From NCBI RefSeq assembly GCF_022539665.2, contig NC_081339.1:9607367-9671366 (forward strand): 64,000 nucleotides of DNA, given 5' to 3'. The notes below the pieces were generated by a model. The model did not search any database. It saw only the letters and a list, made by a program, of their open reading frames with translations, and was not told the DNA's origin. A program made the translations under genes and the position numbers. Shown here piece by piece: positions 51,853 through 63,170 of this stretch (its first letter is position 1; each line of letters starts with the position of its first letter). The stretch is from Daphnia carinata (lineage: Eukaryota > Arthropoda > Branchiopoda > Diplostraca > Daphniidae).

Positions 51853-52453
51853 TAGGTGATGTAGGCCGCAATTGGAACGCTAGGCAATTGAAACAAAAAT
51901 GATGCCACTCGAAGTATGATAGGGTTTTGTTAAAAAAATTTGAGATGATAGAAATTAGAGTTTGATATTTTGAGAAAAACTTTGAAGCTTTAAACTGTAA
52001 AAGTTTTCGAGTTATCTCAAAAAATAGAACGAAACGAAATTCATTAAATAATCTTTATTTACTACATAAAGTTATAAAATATCTAAAAAAAATTAAAATT
52101 GTTTGTAGTACTGTAAAAATTTCACGAAAATACGTATCCCAGATGCTGAGATATCCTCATTTTGGTTTCTTCATAAAAATCGGAGCTTCCTTATGGGAAA
52201 ACCCACGTTTCAATTGCCCAGACGCCGTGTTTCAATTTCCCAGAAGGATTGGCAATTGGAACATCTTGAGGTACCTCTAGTTTATTGCCCATAAGGGATG
52301 TTTACCTGTGCCAAACCCCCTCAAAAAAATTATTTTGATGTAGCTGAGATAATTGGCTACAAATCTATACTATTTTTAGCTTAGTTGGACGATGTTTGTA
52401 AACGTGGGGAACAAAAATGTGTTTTTTGTTCCAACCACGCCCTACCTCCCCTA
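51853..52453 (+). mobile_element. CAATTG-family TIR element, short copy
   Basis: The left end TAGGTGATGTAGGCCGCAAT and right end CACGCCCTACCTCCCCTA match the termini at 48.70 and 49.99 kb. The body shares TATCCCAGATxCTGAGATATC, GGGAAAACCCACGTTTCAAT and GTAGCTGAGATAA with the long copy. It is about 600 bp, half the long copy's size. No ORF. Confidence 0.78.
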
Positions 52454-52454
52454 C

Positions 52455-52530
52455 TGTGGCTGGTATCAAACTCGGGTCTCCTGCATTACAGTCGGGTGTT
52501 CTTCCACTTGATCATTCGATGAATATGTAG
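52455..52530 (-). other. tRNA-like sequence (possible SINE head)
   Basis: The minus strand reads ATCAAGTGGAAGAACACC (A-box-like) and GGAGACCCGAGTTTGATACC (B-box-like GAGTTTGATACC), at tRNA-like spacing. No paired acceptor stem and no clean anticodon stem can be drawn, so a functional tRNA is unlikely. It lies between the CAATTG element and the next fold-back element. Confidence 0.4.
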
Positions 52531-52540
52531 CAATTAGTTA

Positions 52541-53059
52541 GGTAGACAGATGCCACGCGGCACTAGTGTCCTGTGTTAGCTGCCCAAATTCCGGTCTCGT
52601 AGCTTCATTAAACCGCTTCTCTCATTCCCCGTCAGGCCGCAGCATAGTTTTGACGGATAGCTTCTGAAATAGCCGAGCGAGATAGTATTTCTAATAGCGT
52701 CTTAGTATAGCGGGGTGAGGCATAGCATCCCACGTTGAGGTGCGGATATGGCAAGTTTTTAGTGCCATTATTGTCACCCGCACCTGATAAGCCATCACCT
52801 CAACCTAGCATGCTGTCCAGCACCCGCACCTCAACCCCGGATGTTATCCAGCACCCGCCTCTCAACCTGGCATGCTATGCCTCACCCCGCTATACCAACG
52901 GGCTATTAGAAAAGCTATCCCGCAAGGCTATTTCAAAAGCTATCCGTCAAAGTTATGCTGCCGTCTGGCGGGGAATGGGAGTAGCGACGCAATGGAGCTA
53001 CCAGTTTGGAATCTTGATAGCTCGCATAAGGCACTAGTGCCACCTGGTGTCTGGCTACC
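52541..53059. mobile_element. Fold-back element with ~190-bp arms
   Basis: The left arm (52541-52745) is the reverse complement of the right arm (52862-53059). Shared words include GGCACTAGTG, TTTGACGGATAGCTT, TGAAATAGCC, and GTATAGCGGGGTGAGGCATA. The about 115-bp loop holds repeated CAGCACCCGCACCTCAACC-type sequence. The tips read GGTAG / CTACC. It is non-coding. No clear target duplication was seen. Confidence 0.82.
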
Positions 53060-53205
53060 AAAATATCACCAGAATACGCTTTGAAAGATATGCGGTACGT
53101 TTTCATACAGTAAGTTTTATTGCACATCATCTTCGTTTCGATTCGAATTCCCAGTACGTAGCTCCTAACACATTTAACGTTTTTAATGAATGTGGGATTG
53201 GCGTG

Positions 53206-55013
53206 ATGTCACTGGACGTCTTATTTGAGGTTTGCCTTACTTGTGGATGTACCGTGGAAATTTCTCTACTAGAAGTTCACAATGCAACATGGTATGTACA
53301 GCCTTAATTTCCTTGAGAATTCTGTCTAAACGTACACATGTTGCAATTCTATGCCCTAATTAGTGTGAAAGCAGTGGAACGTTCTACTTCAACTACTGCT
53401 CGGAGAGCAAAGCTTGCTGTTGACATTGATTTACTGAAAGGGTACTTAGGTAAGTGACATCCATGAAGTAACATATCGTAATGTGGATCTGATTTTTGTG
53501 TTTACGTTCAGACCAGAGAGTCCCTGTTGCAAAGATTACTGAATTGCTGAACATCAGCCAAAGAACTTTGTTCCGAGTTTTAAAGGAGACACATCTTACA
53601 GCTAGACCGAATTACACAAAGATATCTGATGAACAACTAGACGCATACCTCACAAATATGTTACGATGCAACCCAAAGTTTGATGATGTTACTTCCTGTA
53701 TTTGATTTAAAGTGTCAAACAGAGCTAACAAAACTTCAGCACCTTGCAAATTTGCGCCAGACTGCCTGTCACTTTATAATGCATTGTTCGAGTACAGGTT
53801 TGCAGATGTTCAAAGGCTGCACCATTTCAAAAAATGATGTTCTCAAGCAAAAACAACTCCGCGCAAGTTATGGGAGAGTCAGGCAAATGGAAAATGCACC
53901 TATGATTCAACGGATAAAGCGTCGGGTATACAAAGTCAGAGCTCCACTGTCATTGTGGCAAATTGATGGCCAACACAAAATGGATCGGTAATTTATTTAT
54001 TTATGCTCTTATTTAGATAATCGTTTGCAGTTTCCTTTAATTTTAGTTATGGGTTCATTATTCACGGAGCCATCGATGGTTATTCGCGCTTGATCGCCTA
54101 TATTTCCTTGGAAAATAACAATTTTTCTGAAACTGTAATCGGTTTATTTGAGAAAGCAGTCAGCGAGTGGGGCTGTCCCGCAAGCGTAAGGTAAGCATAT
54201 TTTTGGAATTATTGGGGAAATCTATGATGAAATACCAATAATTTTTCTTATACAATCTAGGTCCGATCATGGCGGTGAAAACGTTCTAGTTGCTGATTTT
54301 ATGATAAATGCAAGAGGGGTTAATCGAAAGAGTTTTCGCACGGGATCATCTGTTCACAATCAGCGTGTTGAACGTCTCTGGAGAGATGCAATTGAGAGAT
54401 GCACCAATACTTTTATGAATATATTTGAGTAAGCTCCATCGAGCGGCAGATTTATAGCTTCTACTAATTGCTTGTCTTACATTATTCTAGGCAGATGGAA
54501 ACAGATGATATTCTTAACGTAGACTCGGATGTAGACCTGTTTTGCCTCCACATAGTTGGCTATGATTTGATTCAACGCTCGTTACAAACTTTTCGGGAAG
54601 CATGGAACTGTCATCCTATTCGAACCGAAAAACACCAGTATCCTATGAAGCTCTATATTAAAGGATTAGAGATGTTGAAGGAGGAACACGAAGCCGGAGT
54701 TCTTGATGATGAACCAACGGAACTCATTCAGGTAATTATACTGCAATAATTTTCTGGAAGGCGTTTTTAGTAGTACTTTAATTGTGCCATATAATGCTGG
54801 TTGTAGGGGAAAAAATTAAAGCCGCTTTCTGAATGGTCCGATTACGCTGATGCCTTTCATAGATGTGTGGCTGACAAGTTCCCAATCAATATTTCGAAAG
54901 ACCAAGTTTCCTGCTTAGAAGCCGTAATTAACCCAAAGTCAATTGAAATTTGGAATCTTCGAAACAAGTTTATCCAACTTAAGGCATGTGTCGTAAGATA
55001 TGTAAACTTGTGA
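53206..55013 (+). CDS. Integrase-core (rve, DDE) gene, multi-exon
   Basis: Exons with good GT-AG borders run: to 53291, 53364-53449, 53512-about 53687, about 53810-53987, 54046-54190, 54261-54428, 54491-54731, 54807-55013. The protein has an HTH-like region ([20 protein letters not shown]) and an integrase core: Asp in [10 protein letters not shown], Asp in [10 protein letters not shown], Glu in [12 protein letters not shown]. The C-terminal part reads [18 protein letters not shown]. This matches an intron-containing rve family common in fish and cnidarian genomes, unlike LTR-element integrases. It may be an IS3EU-like transposase or a domesticated gene. The segment 53690-53815 does not read cleanly (frameshift or missed intron), so the copy may be slightly broken. 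AATAAA follows at 55114. Confidence 0.7.
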
Positions 55014-55019
55014 TTTTGT

Positions 55020-56150
55020 CTGTGTCACTTAAATACAGAAAAGATTATTTTCAGTGATAAAGCCTTTTGTGTTTTATTTATGGGAACTCATCTTATCCTC
55101 ATTATGAATGGAAAATAAACTTATCTACAAATTAACAGTACTAAATTTTTATGTTAGTAGTATTTTAAATGTAGGATTTCAATTGAAGTTTGGTGTTAAT
55201 GTGTCTAGCTTGCGTTCGTGTGTCGACCCATTGTGATGGGCGGATGCTGTGTTTTCACAACGAAAAACTTATGACATGTTATGATATTATGCGTGAATGT
55301 GAACCTTTGGCTTTATACTTACGGTTTATATGGATCAGTCAGGTTCTTCGATATTATTTTTCATTGAATTGTAATCGTGGTGTGATTGGTTAAAGTTAAA
55401 GTTGTACAGTAAATAACATTGTACAATAAATAACGGTGGTGTTCTTGGAATGTTCTGGACATTTACATGGAACGAATGGAGTCTACCAAGACTAATTCAA
55501 TTTTGCTTACATCCCTAATCTACTCCTGTCCCCCCCTAGCCGACTATCTTAATTTTAACTAGAATGAAATCCAGTTAGTTAGCATAGACGTACCTGCTCA
55601 ACGATATCATTTAGTTTAACAAGCCTTGTTATTTACCCGTTTTCGTGCCTAGCAAATATATTCCCACGCCTAAATGATTGTTTTTTTAACCCCGACGGCC
55701 GTATATTTAACACACGTGTAAGAATATTGTTTAAGGGGCGCGAGAGGTTGGGTGATAAGCGTAATATATGAAATTTTTGGGATACCACGTGTTAGCATAA
55801 GGAAAGACGTGAGGGAGTCGAGGACATATTTAAGGAAGGCAGATGTTCTAAAAAAACAACCAATGGTATTGAAAAAAAATAATTTCGCGTTGGTTGCTTG
55901 GCGAGTTGATTGGCCATCTACTTTCGTGGGGAAAAAGGATAGGGTAGTAGAGGTGGATCTTAAAAACTGAAAACACTTGCGCAAAACGTGAGCAAATTTT
56001 CCAGTTGGCTTTTTACTTTACAGTTCTCAATCCGATCTTATTACTGTTACAACAACTTTGGTTTTTAAAGTGAATTTATAACTGTGAACCGACGACATAT
56101 AGTGCACACACGGATTAAAACGGCAACATGGATCGAAAAAAAATGGGGGG
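55020..56150. other. Spacer between integrase and HECT genes
   Basis: Apart from the integrase polyadenylation signal at 55114 there is no recognised feature. A 72-codon plus frame (55752-55970) has no family resemblance. The region is the presumptive upstream region of the HECT gene. Confidence 0.4.
55114..55119 (+). promoter_or_regulatory. Polyadenylation signal of integrase gene
   Basis: AATAAA 100 nt after the TGA stop at 55011-55013, in an AT-rich 3' region. Confidence 0.5.
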
Positions 56151-56152
56151 AA

Positions 56153-58328
56153 ATGTTCAGGAAGTTTTTTGAAGAATTGGAGGAGTCGAGCGATATAGAC
56201 GAAGAGAAAGAAAAAGAAGACCAGGATTATGGTAAAGGTTCTACAATTAATTATTAATTGGGCAATTTTGGTATTAGTTTATTCTTCCAGGTGTTCATTT
56301 TTTGCAACTCCTTTCGTAAAAATATAACTATTTAAAAGCTTTAACAAAATCATTGAACTAGATCCAGGCCCTTCAACATCGGGTTGTAGCTCAACAAAAA
56401 GAAACAAGCTTAAAAGGCTTCAAAAGAATCCTCGTAGGGAATCAAAACTTGAAGACGAAAGACGCCAGGAACGACGCAAGCTGTTTGATAAAAAAAGAAA
56501 TGGTTCGATTTGGCAAATTGTTGTGTGTTTTGGTGATTCTTAAATTTATATTTACATTTTTAGACAAACACGTATTTGAAAAAAATTTCCGATGTTTGGA
56601 CAAAAAATTCCCTTTAATGCCTGTTCCTAAGCCGACTAATGTAGCGCCATTAGAAAATTCTGGACTATGGGGAAGAACTGTGAAGTTTTTGGACACAGAC
56701 GAAAAACAAACCGTTAAAACTAAAATTGAAACGTAATGTATTAAAGCAGTGTACAGACGAGCGAATTGCAATAACAATCTTCTTATTTTTAGCATTTTCC
56801 CCGAGCTTGTGGGTGGATTTAAAATGTTAACATCACAAAAGAATGGAAAAACGTTGTACCTTATCGGCCAAGGTCCAGTTGTGGACGGAAAAGAGTTGAA
56901 GGCGGTTTTTGCGAAAAACATTTATTTATGTCCACTCCAGAAAGACATAGTTATTGCAGAAGATTCCTATTCCGAAAGCGAATCGGAAGAAGATGGCTGC
57001 ACGGAAACATGCGTGTATTGCGGGGAAATTATGCCTATCAGAGTACTGGAAGCGCACACCAATGTTTGCGACAAAGAAATTCGTCAAATGTCCGACGATG
57101 AAGCCACCGTCTTGCTGTTTGACGAAGAAGCAGCTGTACTCGATCCCGCTGGTATGTATGACCATTCGGTAGAAATCAGCATCATTTCTTGCCTTTCAGG
57201 TTTCATCTATTTATAGGAATGAAAAAAATTCATCTGCACCAAAGTCGGTTTATGGCATATTCAGACGATGCGGCCTATGCTTCTAGGGAACTATGCGGCA
57301 ACGCCATAGATGTAAACAGGATGAGCTACGTAAAAGACGCCATCAAGCTTTCAAAAGATCCCTTCTTTCTGTAAGTTACATGTTTTAAAGCATACATAAC
57401 TTACATTATTTCCATTAACTCTGCTAACTGTGCCTCTTTTTAGTTCCAGGATCAAAAGGCCTTTGGTTGTTTCCTTCACTGGTGAGGCCGGAGTAGACGG
57501 AGGCGGACTTCGTAGGGAATTCTTGTCTATGATAGTAGACTACGGCAATACTGTATTTTCTGATAAGGAAACAGATGTTGGTTTAGAGTTAGCCGACATA
57601 GATGAAATCTATTACATGTTGGGGATTTTCCTTGGTGAAGTTTAATTGCTCCTCCAATTAAGTACACAATTTTTATTAATTTACTTCTGTTCAATGCTTA
57701 GGCCTCGCTGTAGTTCAAGTCGGTCTTTGCCCAAAATTTGTGATTGCGGCTTGGAAGGATTTCAACGGGAGTACCAATCGCTACCATCCGTTTATCAGAG
57801 GGTTAACGGCCTTACAGCTAAATGAGGTAACAAACCAATAGATCAACTATATTTTACACTCAGCAATAATTTGTTGTATTTCAATATAGCTACTTTGCGA
57901 CAAACAAGTACAATCGGTCTTTATGAACATCCCAGTTACCGTTTCTCTAATAGTGGAGTCATTAGACACCAATCCAGACCCTCTGCTCTTCTGTAGCCAA
58001 GAAACGAAGATGTGCCAGGTAATTTCGTACAATTTCTTTATTGAATTCCTAAACAACGTAGCAGATGGAAAAGTTAGCTCTCCGAACTGGAAAAATCACC
58101 TTGGACGACGTTTATCTTTTTTACACCGGATCAAAGATTGTTCCAATTTCTTGGGACAGTTTCCGATACAAGCTGAATTTCAAGATGAATGATGATTGTC
58201 ACCGGTTCCGGCCTACAGCAAACACCTGTGTTGGATGTGCCCAATTAACTATACCAATCGTTGAAACGTATAAGGATATGGAAGGTTGGATGGATCGATG
58301 CAATTTTAAGTATCTCCTTTGGGTTTAG
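56153..58328 (+). CDS. HECT-domain E3 ubiquitin ligase, nine exons
   Basis: Exons 56153-56231, 56362-56502, 56564-56732, 56793-57151, 57217-57370, 57444-57634, 57702-57826, 57890-58018 and 58062-58328 join with GT-AG borders and matching phases into 537 codons without a stop. Order: an acidic start (MFRKFFEELEESSDIDEE), a Lys/Arg-rich region, a C2HC zinc finger (CVYCGEIMPIRVLEAHTNVC, residues about 310-330), then a HECT domain (FTGEAGVDGGGLRREFL; LAVVQVGLCPKFVIAAW; catalytic Cys in FRPTANTCVGCAQLTIP). HECT ligases accept ubiquitin on that Cys and pass it to substrates. It resembles the G2E3-like HECT proteins abundant in fish and invertebrates. The start at 56153 was chosen because the ATG at 56128 closes after 14 codons. 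AATAAA lies at 58429. Confidence 0.88.
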
Positions 58329-58428
58329 TCGAATGTTGTTTTCTTGCTTGTTCGCCTGTTTGTGGTGTCGTATTTTATGGTTTTTTTAGTCAGAATTCAA
58401 TCATTTTGTTTCTTTGGAACGCTTTATC

Positions 58429-58434
58429 AATAAA
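58429..58434 (+). promoter_or_regulatory. Polyadenylation signal of HECT gene
   Basis: AATAAA 100 nt beyond the HECT stop codon, just before the inverted integrase remnant begins. Confidence 0.55.
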
Positions 58435-58459
58435 GACACTGGTGTGGAGTCAGAAAGAC

Positions 58460-59231
58460 TGTTTTAATGTCTGACGAACATTTTGGTTGGTTCGTTTTTT
58501 CCTGTTCCTTCTTCTCCATCCGCTTCTTACGTTTTTCATACAAACGGCAACTAGGACGTTTTCACGGCCACGGTCGGACCTAAATTGTATTTTAAAAATT
58601 ACTGATTCTTCATGAAATCTGCACAAGCCATTCCAGAAATAGTTTTAATTTAATCTGGCCGAATACGTCCACTCGCTGACTGCTTTCTTGAACAAAGCAA
58701 TTACAGTTCCTAAAATTGTTATTTTCGAAGGAAATGTAGGCAGTAATGAAAACATGATCATAGATGAATAAATTACCGATTCATTTTATAGTGGCCATCA
58801 ATGTATCACAATGGCAGTGGAGCTTTAACTTTCTACACCTGATGCTTTATCCATTGAATCATGGGTGCATTTTACATTTGCCTGATCTCCCATAACTTGC
58901 ACGCAGTTATATTTGCTACAGAACAACATTTGTTGAAATGGTGCAGCCTCTGGACATCTGCAGGCCAGTGTTCGAACAATGCAGATGCTTTCTTGAGAGT
59001 CTGTTTGATTCTGTAATGTAAATACAATAGTTATTTTTACCAATTCGGATTGGTTCTTAAGATATCTGTGAGGCATGTGTCTAGTTGTGCATCAGATACC
59101 TCTGGTCTAGCTGTAGGATGTGCCCTCTTTAAGACTCGAAACAGAGTTTTTCTTCTGATCTTCAGCAATTCAGCAATCTTTCCAATCAGGGCTCTCTGGT
59201 CTGAACGTAAACACAAAATTTATATCGACAT
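58460..59231 (-). pseudogene. Inverted decayed copy of the integrase gene
   Basis: The minus strand from 59216 reads DQRALIGKIAELLKIRRKTL, then FRVLKRAHPTARPEVSDAQL, paralleling the intact gene's exon from 53512. It continues with [43 protein letters not shown] and RSDRGRENVLVA. The second Asp-box reads SDRGRENV, and later sequence ends before the Glu motif. Several stops and frame shifts occur. The intron before 59216 is interrupted at 59231/59232 by the Gypsy C LTR. The copy is tail-to-tail with the integrase gene at 53.2-55.0 kb, with HECT between them. Confidence 0.85.
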
Positions 59232-59609
59232 TGTGATATTGTCGCGAGGGGAAAATAGTGACGTGGTAGTCATTTCTGAAAATGACGTGACAACCAACGA
59301 TCAAATGGCGTACAATGCAGCTTCTCTTGAAAAGAAGTTGCAACACGCAAATTATTTGGTAGAAGTTAGTTATTCCTTGAATTTATGTAACCCTAGAGAT
59401 GGGGCGTATATCCTTCACGAGAGTATAAAACCCCACACATTTTTAACCCTAGTTCAGTTCTTGAGTTCTTAAGTTCTCTTCAAGTTCTCCTACAGTTCTC
59501 TTCACGTTCAAGTTAAGTAAAAATGTAGTTATTCTTTATTTCTGCTATGACTTGTATTTCTTCTTAAAATTCAATACAATTCATTAACAAAGTAAAGTCC
59601 AGTGTGACA
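59232..59609 (+). repeat. 5' LTR of Gypsy C
   Basis: A 378-bp TG...CA sequence containing a TATA box and initiator. The transcribed part has six AGTTCT-type words in 65 bp (59451-59515). Its start lies in an intron of the inverted integrase remnant. Confidence 0.75.
59424..59459 (+). promoter_or_regulatory. LTR core promoter (TATA plus initiator)
   Basis: TATAAAA at 59424-59430 and TCAGTT at 59454-59459, an arthropod initiator match. The TATA start to initiator A spacing is 32 bp, the expected distance. It predicts RNA starting at about 59456. Confidence 0.65.
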
Positions 59610-59672
59610 ATTGGTGGAGACACAGCTCGTTACCCGTAGTTAACGAATTAGTGCTGCTTTAAAAAATAGTCG

Positions 59673-60850
59673 ATGCAGAAGAAGAATAGATCACGTTTAC
59701 CTAGTTGCCCCCGGGATCCAAGTAGACGATTGCACCCGCTTCTTGACTTGCCCACTGCGCTGTCTGGTAACGAGACCACAGCAACTAACGAGGCACAAGA
59801 TTCGGAAATTTCTACGTCAAGAGAAGATTTGGCGACATCAAGTTCAGAGACGGTTGGCCTGAGAGGGTTTGAAAATCCTGCAAGACAGTCAGAATCAAGC
59901 TCTGACTCTGAACAAGATTTAATAGAGCCCACCACACCCGGTTGTTCCTGTAGTTGAACAACGTGATTTTAGACCTCCAAGACAATTGCAAACGACAGCC
60001 ATGGCAGCTGCACGAAAGTATGTAAGTCCACCTATCTATAGAGGTAGCCTAACCGAAGACGCTCGTCAGTGGTTAGAGTGCTACGAGATAATTGCTAACC
60101 ACAACAGCTGGGGTGACGCGGACAAAAAAAAAAAAAAAATTTTGCTATGTACTTGGATGACGCCGCAAGAAATTGGTTCCTGTGTGCAAGAGTACCGAAT
60201 GACTGGCAAGACGTGCCAGCTCAACCGGCTATTGGAGAAGAGCCAGCTAGGCCAGCAGTTCCTGGTCTTCGCTCAATATTTTTGAAAGAATTTCAACCAA
60301 ACACGTATAGTCTGTTTCAAGAATCTAGACTCGGGAGTAGAACCCAAGGAGTGGACGAGCCGACCACTACGACTACGAAATAATTCATCTTTGCAGATCT
60401 GGTTGATCCAGATATATCGGAAACCACCCGACTAGAGCACCTTTTTAGAGGTTTCCGGGCAACACTTTTTAAACAGCTTTATCAAATGGAACCAAAAACG
60501 TGTGAACAATTTCTGGAATTAGCAAAAACCTACACGGAAGCATCGGTTATGTCCGATGCTAGGGGCTGGAGGGATCCGATGGTAGAAGTTCAGAAGCCAA
60601 TTGAGCAAGTACCAAGTCTTGCAGTGGTCTACCCGGATCCGCAAGCAGATCTTAGAAAAACGGTGCACGAAGTCGTTCAAGAAATGCTTAAGCAAAATGG
60701 TCAAGAGCAAGTGAAATCACCATTCAGACCCGATTGGACCATTCAGACCCAAAGGACGCACAACAAGTGGTAAACCACAGTGTTTTTACTGCAAAAGAGC
60801 TGGGCACATTGCCCGAAACTGCTTCAGAAACCCTGAATCTGAGCAGTATA
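59673..60850 (+). pseudogene. Gypsy C gag
   Basis: An ATG at 59673 opens MQKKNRSRLPSCPRDPSRRL, a Ser-rich leader ending at 59957. Past a frame change, the capsid-like region reads YVSPPIYRGSLTEDARQWLE, then (next frame) YLDDAARNWFLCARVP and LKEFQPNTYSLFQESRL. It continues with LVDPDISETTRLEHLFRGF. The zinc knuckle CFYCKRAGHIARNC (about 60787) is intact. At least three frame breaks occur, one at the poly-A run near 60125. Confidence 0.8.
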
Positions 60851-60912
60851 AAGGCCCAGCAAAGGACGCTGGGACCGGAGCAACATCAAGAGAGAATCCA
60901 TCTGTAAATTCA

Positions 60913-61278
60913 GTGGTTCAAGAGTTGGTGATGCCAGAAGAAAACGAGGGTGGTTCAGAAGACTATATTCTAAATTTAAACCCTGCAAGATTGATAAAAG
61001 AAAAAGTGAAGAGCGGCAAAGAAACTGCAATGGCGTTGATTGATACAGGAGCTGCAGTTACAGTGATTTCCCCTGAATTGTTGAAAAAGACAGGATTCGT
61101 GGAAAAGCCCCGCAATGGCCCGAAGGTTCGTCTTGTAAACGGCCATACTCTGTCCCCACAGAGTACAGCTGACATTGTAGTAACCCACAAGGGCAAAACT
61201 ATCAAAGGAAACGCGATAGTCATGCCAATGTCAGGTTTTGAACTACTACTGGGAAATGATTTCCTACAGCAATTTTGA
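60913..61278 (+). CDS. Gypsy C aspartic protease
   Basis: A 121-codon open frame with the retropepsin active site ALIDTGAAVTVISPELL and the C-terminal ELLLGNDFLQQF (LLG-N-D motif). The stop after QQF separates it from the linker (61279-61821), which leads toward RT in other frames. Confidence 0.9.
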   Translation: MVQELVMPEENEGGSEDYILNLNPARLIKEKVKSGKETAMALIDTGAAVTVISPELLKKTGFVEKPRNGPKVRLVNGHTLSPQSTADIVVTHKGKTIKGNAIVMPMSGFELLLGNDFLQQF

Positions 61279-61832
61279 GCAATCCACATAGACTACGAAT
61301 CACAAGAATCGTCGCTTACGACAGGGAAGTCACCACTTGCAGAAATTTCGCTGATTCAAGCAGAAGAAGTCAAGGATAGCCGGCTGGTCAAAAGAGATCG
61401 TCAAGAGATACCAGCCTACTCAATCAAACAAATTTCAACAACAGTTTCCAGCAACATGGAAGGTTGCTGCATTGTGACTCCCTCAGAGTCATTGCTAGCG
61501 ACAAGTAGCCTATCGACTGGTCATGCACTAGTACAAAAAGATTTAGAAAAAATCCCTGCTGCTAACTGGTCACCGAAAACGGTTTGGCTAGAAAAAGGAG
61601 TGACCTTAGGGACGTTAGAAGAACACCCTGAGGCAAAAGAGGTAGAAACAAGCCAAGCAGTCCTAGCAATGGACAACTCGTTCGAGGAACAAGATTTGAA
61701 TCAATATGAAAAGCAATTGTTAGAACACCTAGAAGGAAGAATTGGAACGGGTCTAACAAAAGAAGAAAAAGAGGAAACAAAAAAAAAATTCTCAAAGAGT
61801 TTATCCATTGCTTCGCTCTAAATAAAGATGAT

Positions 61833-62590
61833 TTGGGATACTGTGCAGTGGTCAAACATGACATTAACACTGGAATTGCTTCCCCAATTCATCAACTTCC
61901 GTACAAAAGTGCTTGGAAGGAAAGAGCTATAATTCAAAATCAAGTGGAAAGAATGTTACGTCGAGGAGTAATCGAACCGTCTGACAGCCCTTGGTCTTCC
62001 CCAGTGGTTCTGGTGAAGAAGAAAGACGGCACTTGGCGTTTTTGTGTAGATTACCGCAAGCTCAACGCGGTAACAGTTAAAGATTCCTACCCCTTACCAC
62101 GCATAGCTGATACACTGAGTCAGTTGGAAGGGGCTACATTTTTTTCAAGTATGGATTTGCAAGCAGGATAGCACCAAGTTCCAGTGGTTAGCAATGATAG
62201 ACCGAAGACAGCCTTCATCACTGCAGACGGATTGTACCAGTTTCGCACTCTTCCGTTTGGTCTAACTAATGCCCCTGGCACTTTTCAAAGAGCCATGGAC
62301 ATTATTTTGGCTGGACTTCGCTGGACAACATGCCTGATAAACCTGGATGACGTCATAATTTACTCAGCAACATTCCAGCAACACTTTGAACGCCTTCGCT
62401 TCGTGCTGAGTTGCCTTGTGAAAGCTGGTTTGAACCTAAAGTGGTCAAAATGCTCATTCTTGGAGCACACTCTGAAAGTGTTGGGACATCTGATTCCAAA
62501 AGACGGTGTAGCACCAGATCCTGAAAAGCTCGAGGCAGTCTCGAACTTCCCATCACCAGGTGAAACCATTCTACAGCAAACAAAGTAAAA
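61833..62590 (+). pseudogene. Gypsy C reverse transcriptase
   Basis: RT motifs: [50 protein letters not shown] followed by TAG (62169-62171, replacing the expected Tyr), FRTLPFGLTNAPGTFQRAMD, and active site CLINLDDVIIYS. Thumb/connection follows (VLGHLIPKDGVAPDPEKL). The nonsense codon and a frame change near 62585 inactivate it. Confidence 0.92.
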
Positions 62591-62599
62591 CGAGTGCAA

Positions 62600-63170
62600 A
62601 GTTTTTTGGGCCAATGTTCTTACTACCGACGTCATATCCAAGGTTTTGCTTCAATCGCTCGCCCACTCACATCACTCACGAAGAAAGAAATTCCTTTTGT
62701 GTGTGGGAGAAAATCAGGCTAACAGTTTCAATGCCCTGAAAAAAGCGCTCACCTCATCTCCAGTTTTGGCCCATCCCAACTACGACTTGCCGATGGATAT
62801 TTTTCCTGACGCCTGCGGACGGGGTAAGAGGTGAACTAGCCCAGCGCATAGAAGAAGCAGAACGTCCCATAGCATACGCCAGCCGTCTACTGACTAAATC
62901 GGAAGTGAACTATTCGATAACTGAAAAAGAGTGTCTTGCATTAGTGTGGTGTCTCTCCAAGTTCAGATGTTTTGTGTGGGGCTGTAAAGTGAAAGTCGTC
63001 ACAGATCATCAAGGTCTATGTTGGTTGATGAGCAAAAAAGACCTGGCAGGTCGTCTAGCACGTTGGAGCTTATCGCTACAAGAATACGATATCACGATTG
63101 TATATCGCAGTGGAAAAACGCATGACAACACAGATTGTCTTTCCAGAAATCCATTACCAAAAACGGAGGA
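62600..63170 (+). pseudogene. Gypsy C RNase H
   Basis: LKKALTSSPVLAHPNYDLPM leads to the RNase H start (DIFPDACGRGKR, frame-broken near 62830). Then come NYSITEKECLALVWCLSKFR (Glu helix), VVTDHQGLCWLM (Asp) and RSGKTHDNTDCLSRNPL. The first Asp segment is in a different frame from the rest. Confidence 0.85.

Noticed and set aside
55752-55970. 72-codon plus ORF between the integrase and HECT genes
   Set aside because: No recognisable motif and no initiation context. The opposite strand is equally open, so it is not distinguishable from chance.
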